Part shown: positions 34,226 to 43,711 of the stretch, one piece after another | How positions within the stretch are numbered: the first letter of the stretch is position 1 | Layout: the number at the start of each line of letters is the position of its first letter | Assembly: GCA_023228145.1 (NCBI GenBank) | Contig: JALOBU010000011.1 | Coordinates: 51,832-115,831, forward strand | Source of the DNA: Bacteroidales bacterium | GTDB lineage: Bacteria > Bacteroidota > Bacteroidia > Bacteroidales > CAIWKO01 | Direction of reading: 5' to 3' | Length of the DNA stretch: 64,000 bases | The notes under the pieces: model-generated | What the model saw: the letters and a program-made list of their open reading frames with translations, nothing else | Told to the model about the DNA's origin: nothing | Database searches by the model: none | Program-made: the position numbers and the translations under genes

Positions 34226-36718
34226 ATGAATCAGAAGATATACCAATTAGGAATTGCGGTTTTATTATGTTTTTTATTATCACAAGGTAATACGGCATTT
34301 GCACAGCGAAATTATTCTGCAGATGCAGATAAAGCATTTGATACGGAACAGTATTCTGTAGCCATTGACTTATATAAACAGGCTTACAACCGCATTAAAG
34401 GAAATAAACCGGAAAAAGCAAGAGTCTTGTTTCGTTTGGCTGAGTGTTACCGTAAAACAAACAATTATAAACAAGCTATTAACTGGTACACAAGGGTTGT
34501 GAAGGCTAATTACCCCGACCCTATAGCCCAGCTTTATCTTGCCGATGCATTGAAAGCCGATGAGCAATATGCAGAAGCTCTGGTTGCTTACAATGAATAC
34601 AAAAAACTTGTTCCCAATGATCCGCGTGGCGGGTATGGTGCCGAATCATGTGAATATTCAATTAAATGGAAAGAAGACCCAACCAGATATGTTATTGAAA
34701 ATGTTAAAAAATTCAACAGCAAACAATCAGATTTTTCACCATACTGGGCTGATAAGAATTATAAAGCCATACTTTTTACTTCTACAAGGGAAGGCTCAAC
34801 AGGGAAAGTAACTGACGGATGGACAGGTCAGAGTTTTTCTGATATATATGTTACAACTCTCGATAAGAAAGGTGCCTGGAGTGAGCCCTTACCTGCTGAT
34901 GAAAATATTAATACAGATGTGAATGAAGGAACACCCTGGCTTAATAAGAAAGCTAATGTGATATATTTTACTAGATGCCCGGTAGTAAAGAAAGAGAAAA
35001 TGGGTTGCCAGATATATTTTTCTAAAAAACAGGGAAGAGGATGGGCACCTGCTGATACATTGAAGTTAGCAGAGGATATGAGCATACATCATGGGCATCC
35101 CACTCTTAGTGACGATGAAATGGTAATATATTTTGCTGCAGATATACAAGGTGGATATGGAGGGAAAGATATATGGATGGCAAAACGAACAAAAAAAACA
35201 AAACCTTTTGACAAACCTGTAAATTTAGGCCCGGTTATCAATACGGCTGGTGATGAAATGTTCCCTTACCTTAGTGAAAACGGAACGCTATATTTTTCTT
35301 CAAATGGATATGAACATCTTGGCCTTGGAGGGCTTGATATTTTTAAATCAGAATTTAAAAATGAAAAATGGACAAAACCCGAAAACCTAAAATACCCTTT
35401 AAATTCAGCAGGAGATGATTTTGGTATCATTTTAAAAGGAGATAAAAACGAAGGGTTTTTATCGTCAAACCGCAAAGGCGGAAGAGGGTTCGACGATATT
35501 TATTATTTCTACTTACCACCGTTGGTATTTACATTACAGGGAGTCGTTAGGGATGACAGTACTAAGCAGATAATTGCCGATGCAACTGTTAAATTAGAAG
35601 GATCAGATGGTACCAGTGTCGAAGCTACTACCGATGCCACTGGGACATATCAGTTTGGCAAAACGCAGATTCTTGAAAATACAACTTATGAACTCACAGT
35701 ATCTAAAGATAAATATATTGCTGCAAAGGGGCGCGAAACTACTGTTGGACTTAAACACAGCAAAGACCTGATTCATGATTTTAACCTTGTACCCATACCC
35801 AGAGAGCCTGTTGTTCTGCCAGATATCTTGTACCCAATTGCGCAATGGTACCTGACACCACAAGCTAAAGATTCTTTAAAATGGTTGGTAAATATTCTTA
35901 CTGATAACCCACGCTGGGTGATTGAATTGTCATCACACACGGATATAAGGCCCATTCCAATGACCAACGACACACTTTCACAACGAAGGGCAAAATCTGC
36001 TGTAGATTATATAGTTGATTCAAATGGTATCCATCCGGCAAGAGTTTTTGCAAAGGGTTATGGTGCAAACCGTCCACGTGTTCTGGAACAAGACAAAACT
36101 ATCATTCTTGACCCGCAGAAGTATCCTGCATGTAAGGACAAACCATTTTTCTTTCCGAAAGGAACTGTCCTGACAGAAGCTTATATCAAAACATTAAAAA
36201 CAACATGCGAAAAAGAAGCTGCACACCAACTCAACAGACGTACCGAATTTATTGTTTTGAGTGAAGATTTTACACCACCTGAATCCACTGACAGTTTAGG
36301 CAATAATGTTCAGATTATGATAAACCCAATGGACAATATTGTTACGATTTTACCAAGCGGAAGCGGAACTTTCGAAGCTCGTTGTGTTATTAATGGTATA
36401 TCCTCTGATTTTAAATACGATGCTGCGGAAGAAGAACTTCAAATAGCTGAATCACTTATCATGCAGTTATTAACCGATTACCGCGTTACTAAATCTGACT
36501 TTAAAGACAAAGACAACGCATTTAGTGAAGATGGTTCGATTAAGCCAAATTCAATAATAAACCTCAAAAAAATAAATATAGGAAAAAAAGTTCAAACCAA
36601 TTTAGAAGCGGTAGTTGTGAAAGACTTAGTCCCCAATGTAGTATTAGGTTCCAAAGTGCTTTCAAAATTTGGAGAGTATAACATTGATGATGAAAAAAGA
36701 CAGCTTATTTTTGAATAA
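34226..36718 (+). CDS. PorE-like OmpA-family protein with C-terminal retropepsin-like domain
   Basis: Periplasmic or outer-membrane-associated protein of 830 residues. The order is signal peptide (to about 26), TPR helices (about 33-145), PD40 beta-propeller repeats (about 165-430: DIYVTTLDKKGAWSEP, DIWMAKRTKKTKPFDKP), CarboxypepD-like domain (about 433-525), and OmpA peptidoglycan-binding domain (about 533-680: SSHTDIRPIPMTNDTLSQRRA, NRRTEFIVLS). This order matches PorE, a T9SS component that ties the machine to peptidoglycan. After the OmpA domain comes an extra segment (about 700-830) resembling a retropepsin-like aspartic protease, with Asp732 but DAAE in place of the usual D-T/S-G-A. The preceding gap (34028-34225) is very AT-rich and shows only a weak -7-like box. 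Confidence 0.85.
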   Translation: MNQKIYQLGIAVLLCFLLSQGNTAFAQRNYSADADKAFDTEQYSVAIDLYKQAYNRIKGNKPEKARVLFRLAECYRKTNNYKQAINWYTRVVKANYPDPIAQLYLADALKADEQYAEALVAYNEYKKLVPNDPRGGYGAESCEYSIKWKEDPTRYVIENVKKFNSKQSDFSPYWADKNYKAILFTSTREGSTGKVTDGWTGQSFSDIYVTTLDKKGAWSEPLPADENINTDVNEGTPWLNKKANVIYFTRCPVVKKEKMGCQIYFSKKQGRGWAPADTLKLAEDMSIHHGHPTLSDDEMVIYFAADIQGGYGGKDIWMAKRTKKTKPFDKPVNLGPVINTAGDEMFPYLSENGTLYFSSNGYEHLGLGGLDIFKSEFKNEKWTKPENLKYPLNSAGDDFGIILKGDKNEGFLSSNRKGGRGFDDIYYFYLPPLVFTLQGVVRDDSTKQIIADATVKLEGSDGTSVEATTDATGTYQFGKTQILENTTYELTVSKDKYIAAKGRETTVGLKHSKDLIHDFNLVPIPREPVVLPDILYPIAQWYLTPQAKDSLKWLVNILTDNPRWVIELSSHTDIRPIPMTNDTLSQRRAKSAVDYIVDSNGIHPARVFAKGYGANRPRVLEQDKTIILDPQKYPACKDKPFFFPKGTVLTEAYIKTLKTTCEKEAAHQLNRRTEFIVLSEDFTPPESTDSLGNNVQIMINPMDNIVTILPSGSGTFEARCVINGISSDFKYDAAEEELQIAESLIMQLLTDYRVTKSDFKDKDNAFSEDGSIKPNSIINLKKINIGKKVQTNLEAVVVKDLVPNVVLGSKVLSKFGEYNIDDEKRQLIFE

Positions 36719-36752
36719 AAAACTATTTAAAATTTTTCACATTTAAACATAT

Positions 36753-36788
36753 GGCATCCCGGCATTTTTATGCCGGGATGCCTTTTTT
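36753..36788 (+). terminator. Intrinsic terminator after the PorE-like gene
   Basis: A perfect 12-base-pair stem (36753-36764 with 36771-36782), a 6-base loop and six T residues. It ends six bases before the purM ATG at 36795, so purM has almost no room for its own leader after it. Confidence 0.9.
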
Positions 36789-36794
36789 AATCAT

Positions 36795-37964
36795 ATGCAG
36801 GAAAAAGATAAATACAATCAAAGGGGAGTTTCGGCATCAAAAGAAGATGTTCACAATTCAATAAAAAAACTTGACAAAGGAATTTTTCCGTTGGCCTTTT
36901 GTAAAATCATTCCGGATACTATAGAATCTGATAAAAATTTTTGTTCCCTGATGCATGCTGACGGCGCTGGAACAAAATCATCACTGGCGTACATTTATTG
37001 GAAGGAAACAGGAGATTTATCGGTATGGAAGGGAATTGCACAGGACGCTATTGTTATGAATACAGACGATTTGCTCTGTGTGGGAGCAACAAAAAGTATT
37101 ATGCTTTCTTCGCTTATTGGAAGAAATAAGTTTTTAATTCCAGGCAATGTGCTTTCAGCTATTATTGAGGGAACAGAGGAATTTTTAGAGCTTTTGAGGA
37201 GCATGGGTTTTTCCATATATTCAACAGGAGGTGAAACCGCTGATGTCGGTGATTTAGTGCGTACCATTGTTGTTGATTCAGTGGTAACATGCAGGATGAA
37301 ACGCAGCGAAGTTATTACCAATGAGAAAATTGCTGCAGGAGATGTTATTGTTGGCCTGGCATCATTCGGGAAATCTGCCTACGAAAAGGAATACAACAGC
37401 GGTATTGGCAGCAATGGCCTGACTTCTGCCAGGCATGAGATGTTGCATAAAGTGTATGCTGAAAAATATCCGGAAAGTTTTGACCAAAATATTTTACCCG
37501 ATTTAGTCTATAGCGGAAGGTTTCTGCTTGGCGATACATTGCCCGAAATACCTATAAATATAGGAAAAGCGCTTTTGTCTCCAACACGTACTTATGCACC
37601 ATTGATGGTAAAAATTTTTGATGAATTCCGAAGTAAAATTCACGGGATTATTCATTGTACAGGTGGTGCACAAACTAAAGTGTTGAATTTTGTTTCAGGT
37701 TTGCACATTGTTAAAAGCAACCTGTTTCCGGCACCGCCGCTTTTTCGACTTATTCAGGCACAGGCAGGATACGATTGGAAAGAGATGTATAAAGTATTCA
37801 ATATGGGGCACCGAATGGAAATATATACTGATGAATTTACTGCCGGAGAGATTATACGCATGGCTCAATATTTCAAAATTGATGCTCAAATAATAGGGTA
37901 TTGTGAATCATCAAAAGCCACATCTTTAACCATTGATTCTGAATTCGGCACTTTCCATTACTAG
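36795..37964 (+). CDS. purM: Phosphoribosylformylglycinamidine cyclo-ligase (AIR synthetase)
   Basis: Closes the imidazole ring in purine synthesis using ATP. The N-terminal segment RGVSASKEDVHNSI and the metal/nucleotide loop DGAGTKSSLAYI are followed by MNTDDLLCVGA, GGETADVGDL and GLASFGKSAYEKEYNSGIGSNGLTSAR, all typical of PurM though diverged. The C-domain has GGAQTKVLNF and FNMGHRMEIY. Length 389 is about 40 residues above E. coli PurM (345), the size I associate with Bacteroidota. No other pur gene is close. Transcription must read through or begin within the terminator region just upstream. Confidence 0.93.
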   Translation: MQEKDKYNQRGVSASKEDVHNSIKKLDKGIFPLAFCKIIPDTIESDKNFCSLMHADGAGTKSSLAYIYWKETGDLSVWKGIAQDAIVMNTDDLLCVGATKSIMLSSLIGRNKFLIPGNVLSAIIEGTEEFLELLRSMGFSIYSTGGETADVGDLVRTIVVDSVVTCRMKRSEVITNEKIAAGDVIVGLASFGKSAYEKEYNSGIGSNGLTSARHEMLHKVYAEKYPESFDQNILPDLVYSGRFLLGDTLPEIPINIGKALLSPTRTYAPLMVKIFDEFRSKIHGIIHCTGGAQTKVLNFVSGLHIVKSNLFPAPPLFRLIQAQAGYDWKEMYKVFNMGHRMEIYTDEFTAGEIIRMAQYFKIDAQIIGYCESSKATSLTIDSEFGTFHY

Positions 37965-37980
37965 CTGCAATTATTTATAT

Positions 37981-37988
37981 TAACTTTG
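37981..37988 (+). promoter_or_regulatory. -7 element for prfA
   Basis: TAACTTTG (TAnnTTTG form) lies 20 bases before the prfA ATG, in the short gap after purM. The -33 region would fall in the end of purM and shows no TTG. Confidence 0.45.
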
Positions 37989-38007
37989 CACCCCAAAAAC
38001 TTGAGGT

Positions 38008-39084
38008 ATGCTTGATAAATTGAAAGCTATACATGAACGCTGGCAGGAAATTGGCCACCAAATGAATTTGCCGGAAGCCATTAATGATGTGAAACGATTT
38101 ATTAAACTCAACAAGGACTATAAAGAATTGTTGCCTGTTGTTGAAGCTTATAAGAAATATGAAACATTGATAAATCACATTGCTTCTGCAAAAGATGTTC
38201 TTTATAACGAAAAAGATGACGAAATGCGTTCTTTTGCCAAAGAAGAAGTAGAGTCTCTTACAAAAGAAAAAGAACAACTTGAGGAGGAAATTCGGCTAAT
38301 GTTGATACCAGCAGACCCTCAGGATGGGAAAAATGCCATTGTTGAAATACGTGCAGGGACAGGAGGTGATGAAGCAAGCATTTTTGCCGGGGACTTATAT
38401 CGAATGTACACACGTTTTGCTGAAATAAAAGGATGGAAATCTGAACTGGTAGATTTTACGGAAGGAACTGTTGGCGGGTATAAAGAAATCATTATTAATA
38501 TTAAGGGGGAAAATGTTTACGGACAGATGAAATACGAATCCGGTGTACACCGCGTGCAAAGGGTGCCAAAAACAGAAGCTCAGGGCAGGGTTCATACTTC
38601 CGCATCTTCTGTAGTAGTTTTGCCCGAAGCGGATGAGTTTGATGTGGAAATAAAGGAGTCGGACATTAGAAAAGATACATTTTGTTCTTCGGGGCCTGGC
38701 GGGCAGTCGGTTAATACAACTTATTCTGCCGTTAGGCTTACACACGTTCCTACCGGAATTATAGTTACCTGCCAGGATCAGAAATCGCAGATAAAGAACT
38801 ATGAAAAAGCTTTGTCAGTATTGCGAAGCAGGATATATGAAGCCGAATACCAGAAGTATCTTGATGAGGTTTCATCCAAGCGTAAAACCATGGTTTCCAC
38901 AGGTGACCGTTCTGCTAAGATAAGAACATACAATTATCCTCAAAGCAGGGTGACAGACCATAGAATTCACCTTACACTTTATAACCTGCAATCAATTATT
39001 GATGGCAATGGCGTTCAGGAATTAATTGACGCTTTACAACTTGCAGAAAATGCGGAACGCTTGAAAGCTGCAGGTGAAGAATAA
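38008..39084 (+). CDS. prfA: Peptide chain release factor 1
   Basis: Ends translation at UAA and UAG codons. The GGQ catalytic tripeptide is at 231-233 (SSGPGGQSVNTTYSAVRLTH); the following residue is Ser where E. coli has His or Gly variants. The stop-codon tripeptide is P-K-T (187-189 in VPKTEAQGRVHTSAS), of the P-x-T type that distinguishes RF1 from RF2. An N-terminal coiled domain covers about 1-100. Length 358 is standard. The frameshift seen in many RF2 genes does not occur here. It is followed after 11 bases by pyrF. Confidence 0.97.
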   Translation: MLDKLKAIHERWQEIGHQMNLPEAINDVKRFIKLNKDYKELLPVVEAYKKYETLINHIASAKDVLYNEKDDEMRSFAKEEVESLTKEKEQLEEEIRLMLIPADPQDGKNAIVEIRAGTGGDEASIFAGDLYRMYTRFAEIKGWKSELVDFTEGTVGGYKEIIINIKGENVYGQMKYESGVHRVQRVPKTEAQGRVHTSASSVVVLPEADEFDVEIKESDIRKDTFCSSGPGGQSVNTTYSAVRLTHVPTGIIVTCQDQKSQIKNYEKALSVLRSRIYEAEYQKYLDEVSSKRKTMVSTGDRSAKIRTYNYPQSRVTDHRIHLTLYNLQSIIDGNGVQELIDALQLAENAERLKAAGEE

Positions 39085-39095
39085 AAATATTACTT

Positions 39096-39938
39096 ATGAA
39101 TAGACAAGAATTAATTGCAAACATTAAAAGAAAAAAATCATTTCTTTGTGTAGGCCTTGACACCGAGATTAATAAAATCCCTAAATTTTTACTAAGCACA
39201 GATGACCCTGTTTTTGAGTTCAATAAAGCAATAATAAGTGCTACCATTGAGTATGCCGTTGCATACAAGCCCAACATTGCTTTTTATGAATCGCAGGGAA
39301 TAAAAGGATGGAAAAGCCTTCAAAAAACCATCGATTTTCTTAAGCCATTCAAAAAAGAAGTTTTTGTGATAGCTGATGCCAAACGTGGCGATATTGGTAA
39401 TACTTCGTCACAATATGCCAGAACATATTTTGATGAAGAATCTTCGGGTTTTGATTTTGATGCAGTAACCGTAGCTCCATATATGGGAGAGGATTCGGTG
39501 AAACCTTTTCTGGAATTCAATAATAAATGGGTTATTTTGCTGGCACTGACGTCAAATAAGGGCGCTGAAAATTTTCAATTCTTAAAATGTAATGATGAAA
39601 ACAGCAAATACTTGTATCAGAAAGTACTTGAAATATCAAAAGAATGGGGTACTCCTGAAAATATGATGTATGTTGTTGGTGCAACACAAGCGGCTATGTT
39701 ATCGGAAATCCGTAAGATAGTGCCGGAGCATTTTCTTCTGGTTCCGGGTGTTGGAGCACAGGGGGGAAGCCTTCAACAAGTTGCTGAACACGGTTTGAAT
39801 AAAGATTGTGGATTGCTGGTAAATGCTTCCAGAAGTATTTTGTATGCTTCATCGGAAAGAGATTTTGGCGAAAAAGCAGCATCGGAAGCTAAGAAACTTA
39901 AAGATGAGATGGAAGCCTATCTGATAAAGTATTTATAA
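39096..39938 (+). CDS. pyrF: Orotidine 5'-phosphate decarboxylase
   Basis: Last step of UMP synthesis. The charged active-site array is visible as DAKRGDI with Asp94, Lys96 and Asp99. The phosphate-binding end has VPGVGAQGG, and LTSNKGAENFQ and VGATQAAMLSEIR belong to the longer type 2 enzyme of about 270-280 residues. Length 280 agrees. Probably co-transcribed with prfA and with the MORN-repeat gene that starts 9 bases after its stop. Confidence 0.96.
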   Translation: MNRQELIANIKRKKSFLCVGLDTEINKIPKFLLSTDDPVFEFNKAIISATIEYAVAYKPNIAFYESQGIKGWKSLQKTIDFLKPFKKEVFVIADAKRGDIGNTSSQYARTYFDEESSGFDFDAVTVAPYMGEDSVKPFLEFNNKWVILLALTSNKGAENFQFLKCNDENSKYLYQKVLEISKEWGTPENMMYVVGATQAAMLSEIRKIVPEHFLLVPGVGAQGGSLQQVAEHGLNKDCGLLVNASRSILYASSERDFGEKAASEAKKLKDEMEAYLIKYL

Positions 39939-39947
39939 TCTGATTTT

Positions 39948-40664
39948 ATGAGGTACCTGTTCACCGTATTGCTTATTATACATGGTTTACTTATAAAGGC
40001 TCAGGAAGTGCAAAATCCCGATAGTGTTATTAGGGGGTTTGAAAAATATAATAAATTATGCCCCATACTCGGTGGCGATTCTGTAAGATATTGTTATGGG
40101 ATGAAATGCACCGGGCCGGTAACAGACTATTACAATTCAGGGAAAATAAAACATAAAGGATATTACGACCGGGGCCAAATTGCTTCCGTATTCAACAATT
40201 ACTTTGAAAATGGTAATATTGAGAGGGCTTTCCAGGCAAAGTCAGAATCCAGAGGGCTTATTACAGTTTTTTATTCCAATGGGCATGTGAAATCCAAAGG
40301 GGAATATGTGAATGGTAAAACACTTAAATGGGAAGACTTTTATGTGGACGGAACCCTTGAATACTCTGAAAAATTTAATAAAAATGCCAATTATCATTTA
40401 TACACACGTTTTTATTTTCCAGACGGCAACCCTCAGATTTTATTTGAAATAATTGATGCTCGTAACCGGATATATTCTTATAAATCATATTACGTCAATG
40501 GCAATATTGAAGAACAAGGTTTTAAAATTCAGAATAAATCTTCAGGCGATTATGTGCAGGATGGCAAATGGCAGTATTATAGCGAAGATGGCAGATTGAT
40601 TCTTGAAGAAGATTATATTAAGGGTATGCTAAATTCCGAAAAAGATTTCAATAAATCAAATTAA
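39948..40664 (+). CDS. Exported MORN-repeat (YwqK-like) protein
   Basis: A signal peptide (RYLFTVLLIIHGLLIKAQ) is followed by about six MORN/YwqK-like units of the form YYxNGxIxxxGxY, for example YYNSGKIKHKGYYDRG, YFENGNIERAF, FYSNGHVKSKGEYVNG and YYVNGNIEEQG. The protein of 238 residues is probably periplasmic or outer-membrane associated. Databases often call such proteins YwqK family antitoxin, but no toxin gene is present and the export signal argues against an antitoxin. Function unknown. It converges on the T9SS gene with one base between stop codons. Confidence 0.8.
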   Translation: MRYLFTVLLIIHGLLIKAQEVQNPDSVIRGFEKYNKLCPILGGDSVRYCYGMKCTGPVTDYYNSGKIKHKGYYDRGQIASVFNNYFENGNIERAFQAKSESRGLITVFYSNGHVKSKGEYVNGKTLKWEDFYVDGTLEYSEKFNKNANYHLYTRFYFPDGNPQILFEIIDARNRIYSYKSYYVNGNIEEQGFKIQNKSSGDYVQDGKWQYYSEDGRLILEEDYIKGMLNSEKDFNKSN

Positions 40665-40665
40665 G

Positions 40666-41691
40666 TTATCTGCTGATAAGCAATTTTTTTGCCATACGGG
40701 CCTCAGAAGTGGAAAGGATATAGATATAAGTTCCGTTGTTAAAGTGCGATACATCCACAACAATTTGATGAATTCCTTTTAATTGGTTTATATGGTCATT
40801 GAAATAAACCCTCTTTCCATCCAGATTGATAATTTCAAGAGATGAATAATCCTGATTTGCTTCCAATTCATATTGAATCGTTAAAAAATCCTCCACGGGG
40901 TTAGGAAATGATTGAGTCAGTTTCATTCCAGAAATAAATTCCCCGCTTTCAATGCAACCTGCCGTGTTATCAATGATTGGTAAAATCATGGCATCAACAT
41001 CTATTGTCCCGCTATCCCACTGAGCGCCCTGTAATGTGTACCATTTATTGTTAGAACTCCATTTTTCCCATACCAGTTCCAGATTCCCACCCTGTCCGAT
41101 ATTTGTACTAACAAGGGCTATTGAATCTTCTTTAATACTGCTTAAATCTATTCCAATACAATAATCATTTATAACAAGGACGGGGAATGGAAACATGATC
41201 ACATATGCTTGTTGAAGATTTGAGGACGTATCGATATTGATCGTTGTATCCGATAGCGAAACAAATGGTGTTCCCGGGCATGATTGTCCGGTTGTATCAT
41301 GGGTAGTTCCATCTGTTCCGTCCATATCCCATATGGTAAATTTTACCAAACCAGCAGAGTCAGCTCTTTTATATCCAAACCAAAAAATTGCTCCTTCAAT
41401 ATGATATTTATAAGTTACTTTAAATTGCTGACATTTACATTTATCATTCCAGCCGTTTGTCCCGAGAATATATCCTCCATTATCTGAAGGGATAAGAACA
41501 TATTCCGGACTGATAACATTTGGTAAGTTTCCCGGAAGTAAAGTATCGTTGGGCGTTTTAACAGAATTAATATCCTGATTATTTGATATTATAACTGGCT
41601 CTGATGATTTTCTTTGAGAGAAGCCATAAAAACAAAAGTGTATTATTAAGGCAGTGAGTACAAGTCTGATAATTTGGATGTTAATTTTCAT
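40666..41691 (-). CDS. T9SS cargo protein, ligand unknown
   Basis: Secreted protein of 341 residues. A signal peptide (LVLTALIIHFCFYGFSQ) is followed by a beta-rich region with several Trp and Asp residues (KFTIWDMDGTDGTTHDTTG, GIDLSSIKEDSIALVST). A type A sorting domain starts at about residue 260 (FPNPVEDFLTIQYELEA, IINLDGKRVYFNDH, GTYIYILSTSEARMAKKLLISR). I do not recognise the cargo domain. It has no neighbours on its strand that suggest a role. Confidence 0.82.
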   Translation of the reverse strand: MKINIQIIRLVLTALIIHFCFYGFSQRKSSEPVIISNNQDINSVKTPNDTLLPGNLPNVISPEYVLIPSDNGGYILGTNGWNDKCKCQQFKVTYKYHIEGAIFWFGYKRADSAGLVKFTIWDMDGTDGTTHDTTGQSCPGTPFVSLSDTTINIDTSSNLQQAYVIMFPFPVLVINDYCIGIDLSSIKEDSIALVSTNIGQGGNLELVWEKWSSNNKWYTLQGAQWDSGTIDVDAMILPIIDNTAGCIESGEFISGMKLTQSFPNPVEDFLTIQYELEANQDYSSLEIINLDGKRVYFNDHINQLKGIHQIVVDVSHFNNGTYIYILSTSEARMAKKLLISR

Positions 41692-41818
41692 GATTACAAA
41701 AATACTAATTATTATGGTCTATGAGTAGTTTTATCTTACAAACTTAAGTTTCGCATCTATAGGGCTTCATTAAAGCGGTTAATAATGCCATATAATAAGT
41801 TGGAAAACGAAAAACTAA

Positions 41819-42736
41819 TTATCTTATTGCCTTTTTTATTTGTGATAATTTTTCATACAGCCCTCTTTCTTCATGGCTAATATTTTTAGGTACGGAAATA
41901 AAAACACTAACAAAAAGGTCACCTTTTACTGAAGGTTTTTCATAATCAGGCATGCCGGCTCCTTTCAAGCGAAAAGTTTTACCATTATCGGTTTCGGGGG
42001 GTATGGTGATGTTAATATGCCCTGAGAGTGAAGGTACCTGTATTTTTCCGCCAAGTACAGCTGTGGTAATTTCAATAGGTTGTTTGCAATATAAATCATT
42101 TCCTTTTCGGGTGAATACCGGATGAGGTTTTAAATTAATTATGATATACAAATCTCCGGGCACAGCGTTTCCTTTTTCCCCTTTTCCTTTTCCTGAAATT
42201 TTCAGTTTTTGTTCATCATGAATACCCGGCTTAATTGTCAAACGAATTTTTTCATTGCCAAGGTCAATGATTTTTCTACACCCTTTATTAGCTTCTTCTA
42301 AAGTGAGGTACAATCTTGCCTGGAGGTTGGTGCCTTTTTGTGGGGGAGTTTTAAAGGAATCATTGTCTCCTCCGAAAAATATCCTGAAAAAATCCGAGAA
42401 ACCGCCATGCCTGCCGAATATATCACTAAAGTTGTCGGGAAACCCATGTTTGCTGTTGCGGTAATAATTTCGTGAATAACCTTGCGAATTTCCGGGATAG
42501 TAATTTTGATATTGGCTCCAATTACTTCCTAATTCGTCATATTTTCTGCGTTTTTCAGGGTCGCTTAGAACATCATTTGCTTCAGCTATTTCTTTAAATT
42601 TCTCCTCAGCCTGTTTATTGCCTTTGTTTTTATCAGGATGATATTTTATAGCTAGTTTGTGGTAAGCTTTTTTTATTTCATCCTGTGTTGCTTTTTTGTT
42701 TACTCCCAATATTTTGTAATAATCTTTGTATTCCAT
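41819..42736 (-). CDS. DnaJ-family co-chaperone without zinc finger (CbpA type)
   Basis: Stimulates the DnaK ATPase. The J domain is at residues 4-70 with the HPD tripeptide at 33-35. A Gly/Phe/Ser/Tyr-rich linker follows (about 75-135). The two C-terminal beta domains (about 138-300: LEEANKGCRKIIDLGNEKIRLTIKPG, LKPHPVFTRKGNDLYC, GDLFVSVFISVPKN) are typical. The cysteine-rich zinc finger of DnaJ is absent, so it is a class B protein like E. coli CbpA. Length 305. It is divergent from ispH across a 129-base gap. Confidence 0.93.
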   Translation of the reverse strand: MEYKDYYKILGVNKKATQDEIKKAYHKLAIKYHPDKNKGNKQAEEKFKEIAEANDVLSDPEKRRKYDELGSNWSQYQNYYPGNSQGYSRNYYRNSKHGFPDNFSDIFGRHGGFSDFFRIFFGGDNDSFKTPPQKGTNLQARLYLTLEEANKGCRKIIDLGNEKIRLTIKPGIHDEQKLKISGKGKGEKGNAVPGDLYIIINLKPHPVFTRKGNDLYCKQPIEITTAVLGGKIQVPSLSGHINITIPPETDNGKTFRLKGAGMPDYEKPSVKGDLFVSVFISVPKNISHEERGLYEKLSQIKKAIR

Positions 42737-42865
42737 AATAAATCAGGTATTCAGCGGGTGCTTATACTCAATTTTTATACCAAGTTCATAATTATGACAC
42801 AAATGCATTGAATCTGTCATATTGGTTTTTTTTTCTATTTTTACGCAAAGAACTTAAGAATTGTT

Positions 42866-43711
42866 ATGCTAAATCTTAGAGTTGAAACAGAGCCTAATTC
42901 CGGATTTTGTTTCGGTGTGAAGAATGCTATACGAAAGGCTGAAGAAGTATTATCAAGAGGAGAAGAGCTTTATTGCCTTGGAGAATTGGTGCACAACGAG
43001 AAGGAAATCATGCGTTTGCAACAAAAGGGCATGAAAATCATATCTTATGAAGAATATAGAACAATGCAGGACAAAACTGTCTTGTTTCGGGCTCACGGGG
43101 AGCCTCCTGAAAGTTATACGATCGCTTTGAAAAACAATATAAGGATAATAGATGCTTCCTGCCCAATTATTCTTAAGCTCCAGGAAAGAATTTATCAATC
43201 ATGGATTAATAAGGAAAAGATTTATATTTTTGGGTTACCTAATCATCCTGAAATAATAGGATTAAATGGTAAAATTTTCAACAATGCGGTGATTTTTAAA
43301 GATTTTAAAGAGCTTGACCTTAGCAATATCCCCAATGAAATTACTTTGTATAGCCAGACTACAGGGAGTTTAAAGAAGTTTTATGAAATTATTGACAAGT
43401 TAGAAGCTGTTGGCATTAGAGTTCATGTTGTTGATTCTATTTGCCGCCAGGTTTCAAATCGTGAAAGTGAATTGCGTGAGTTTTGCCGCCGTTTTGATTG
43501 TATAATTTTTGTAGCAGGAAAGAATTCATCTAATGGCAAAAGGCTTTTTGAAATGTGTAAAGAAGAAAATGCTAAAAGTTATTTTATAAGCACTATAGAA
43601 GAAATAGATTTAACATGGTTTCGTTCTGCGGAAAGAATAGGAGTATCCGGTGCTACATCAACTCCTCTCTGGTTAATAGAAAAAGTAAGGGATTATTTAC
43701 TTTCAGTTTGA
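42866..43711 (+). CDS. ispH: 4-hydroxy-3-methylbut-2-enyl diphosphate reductase
   Basis: Final step of the MEP isoprenoid pathway, making IPP and DMAPP with a 4Fe-4S cluster. Cluster ligands align as Cys15 (GFCFGV), Cys99 (ASCP) and Cys193 (SICRQ). Substrate-binding residues are present: His43, His77 (RAHGEPPE), His127 with Glu129 (NHPE), and Gln164-Thr-Thr. The 281-residue length is a little short but complete. The last 19 bases overlap the 3' end of the convergent Wzy/ligase gene. Confidence 0.96.
   Translation: MLNLRVETEPNSGFCFGVKNAIRKAEEVLSRGEELYCLGELVHNEKEIMRLQQKGMKIISYEEYRTMQDKTVLFRAHGEPPESYTIALKNNIRIIDASCPIILKLQERIYQSWINKEKIYIFGLPNHPEIIGLNGKIFNNAVIFKDFKELDLSNIPNEITLYSQTTGSLKKFYEIIDKLEAVGIRVHVVDSICRQVSNRESELREFCRRFDCIIFVAGKNSSNGKRLFEMCKEENAKSYFISTIEEIDLTWFRSAERIGVSGATSTPLWLIEKVRDYLLSV

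Noticed and set aside
39948..40664. YwqK-family antitoxin of a toxin-antitoxin pair
   Set aside because: It has a signal peptide and MORN repeats, and no toxin gene is next to it.
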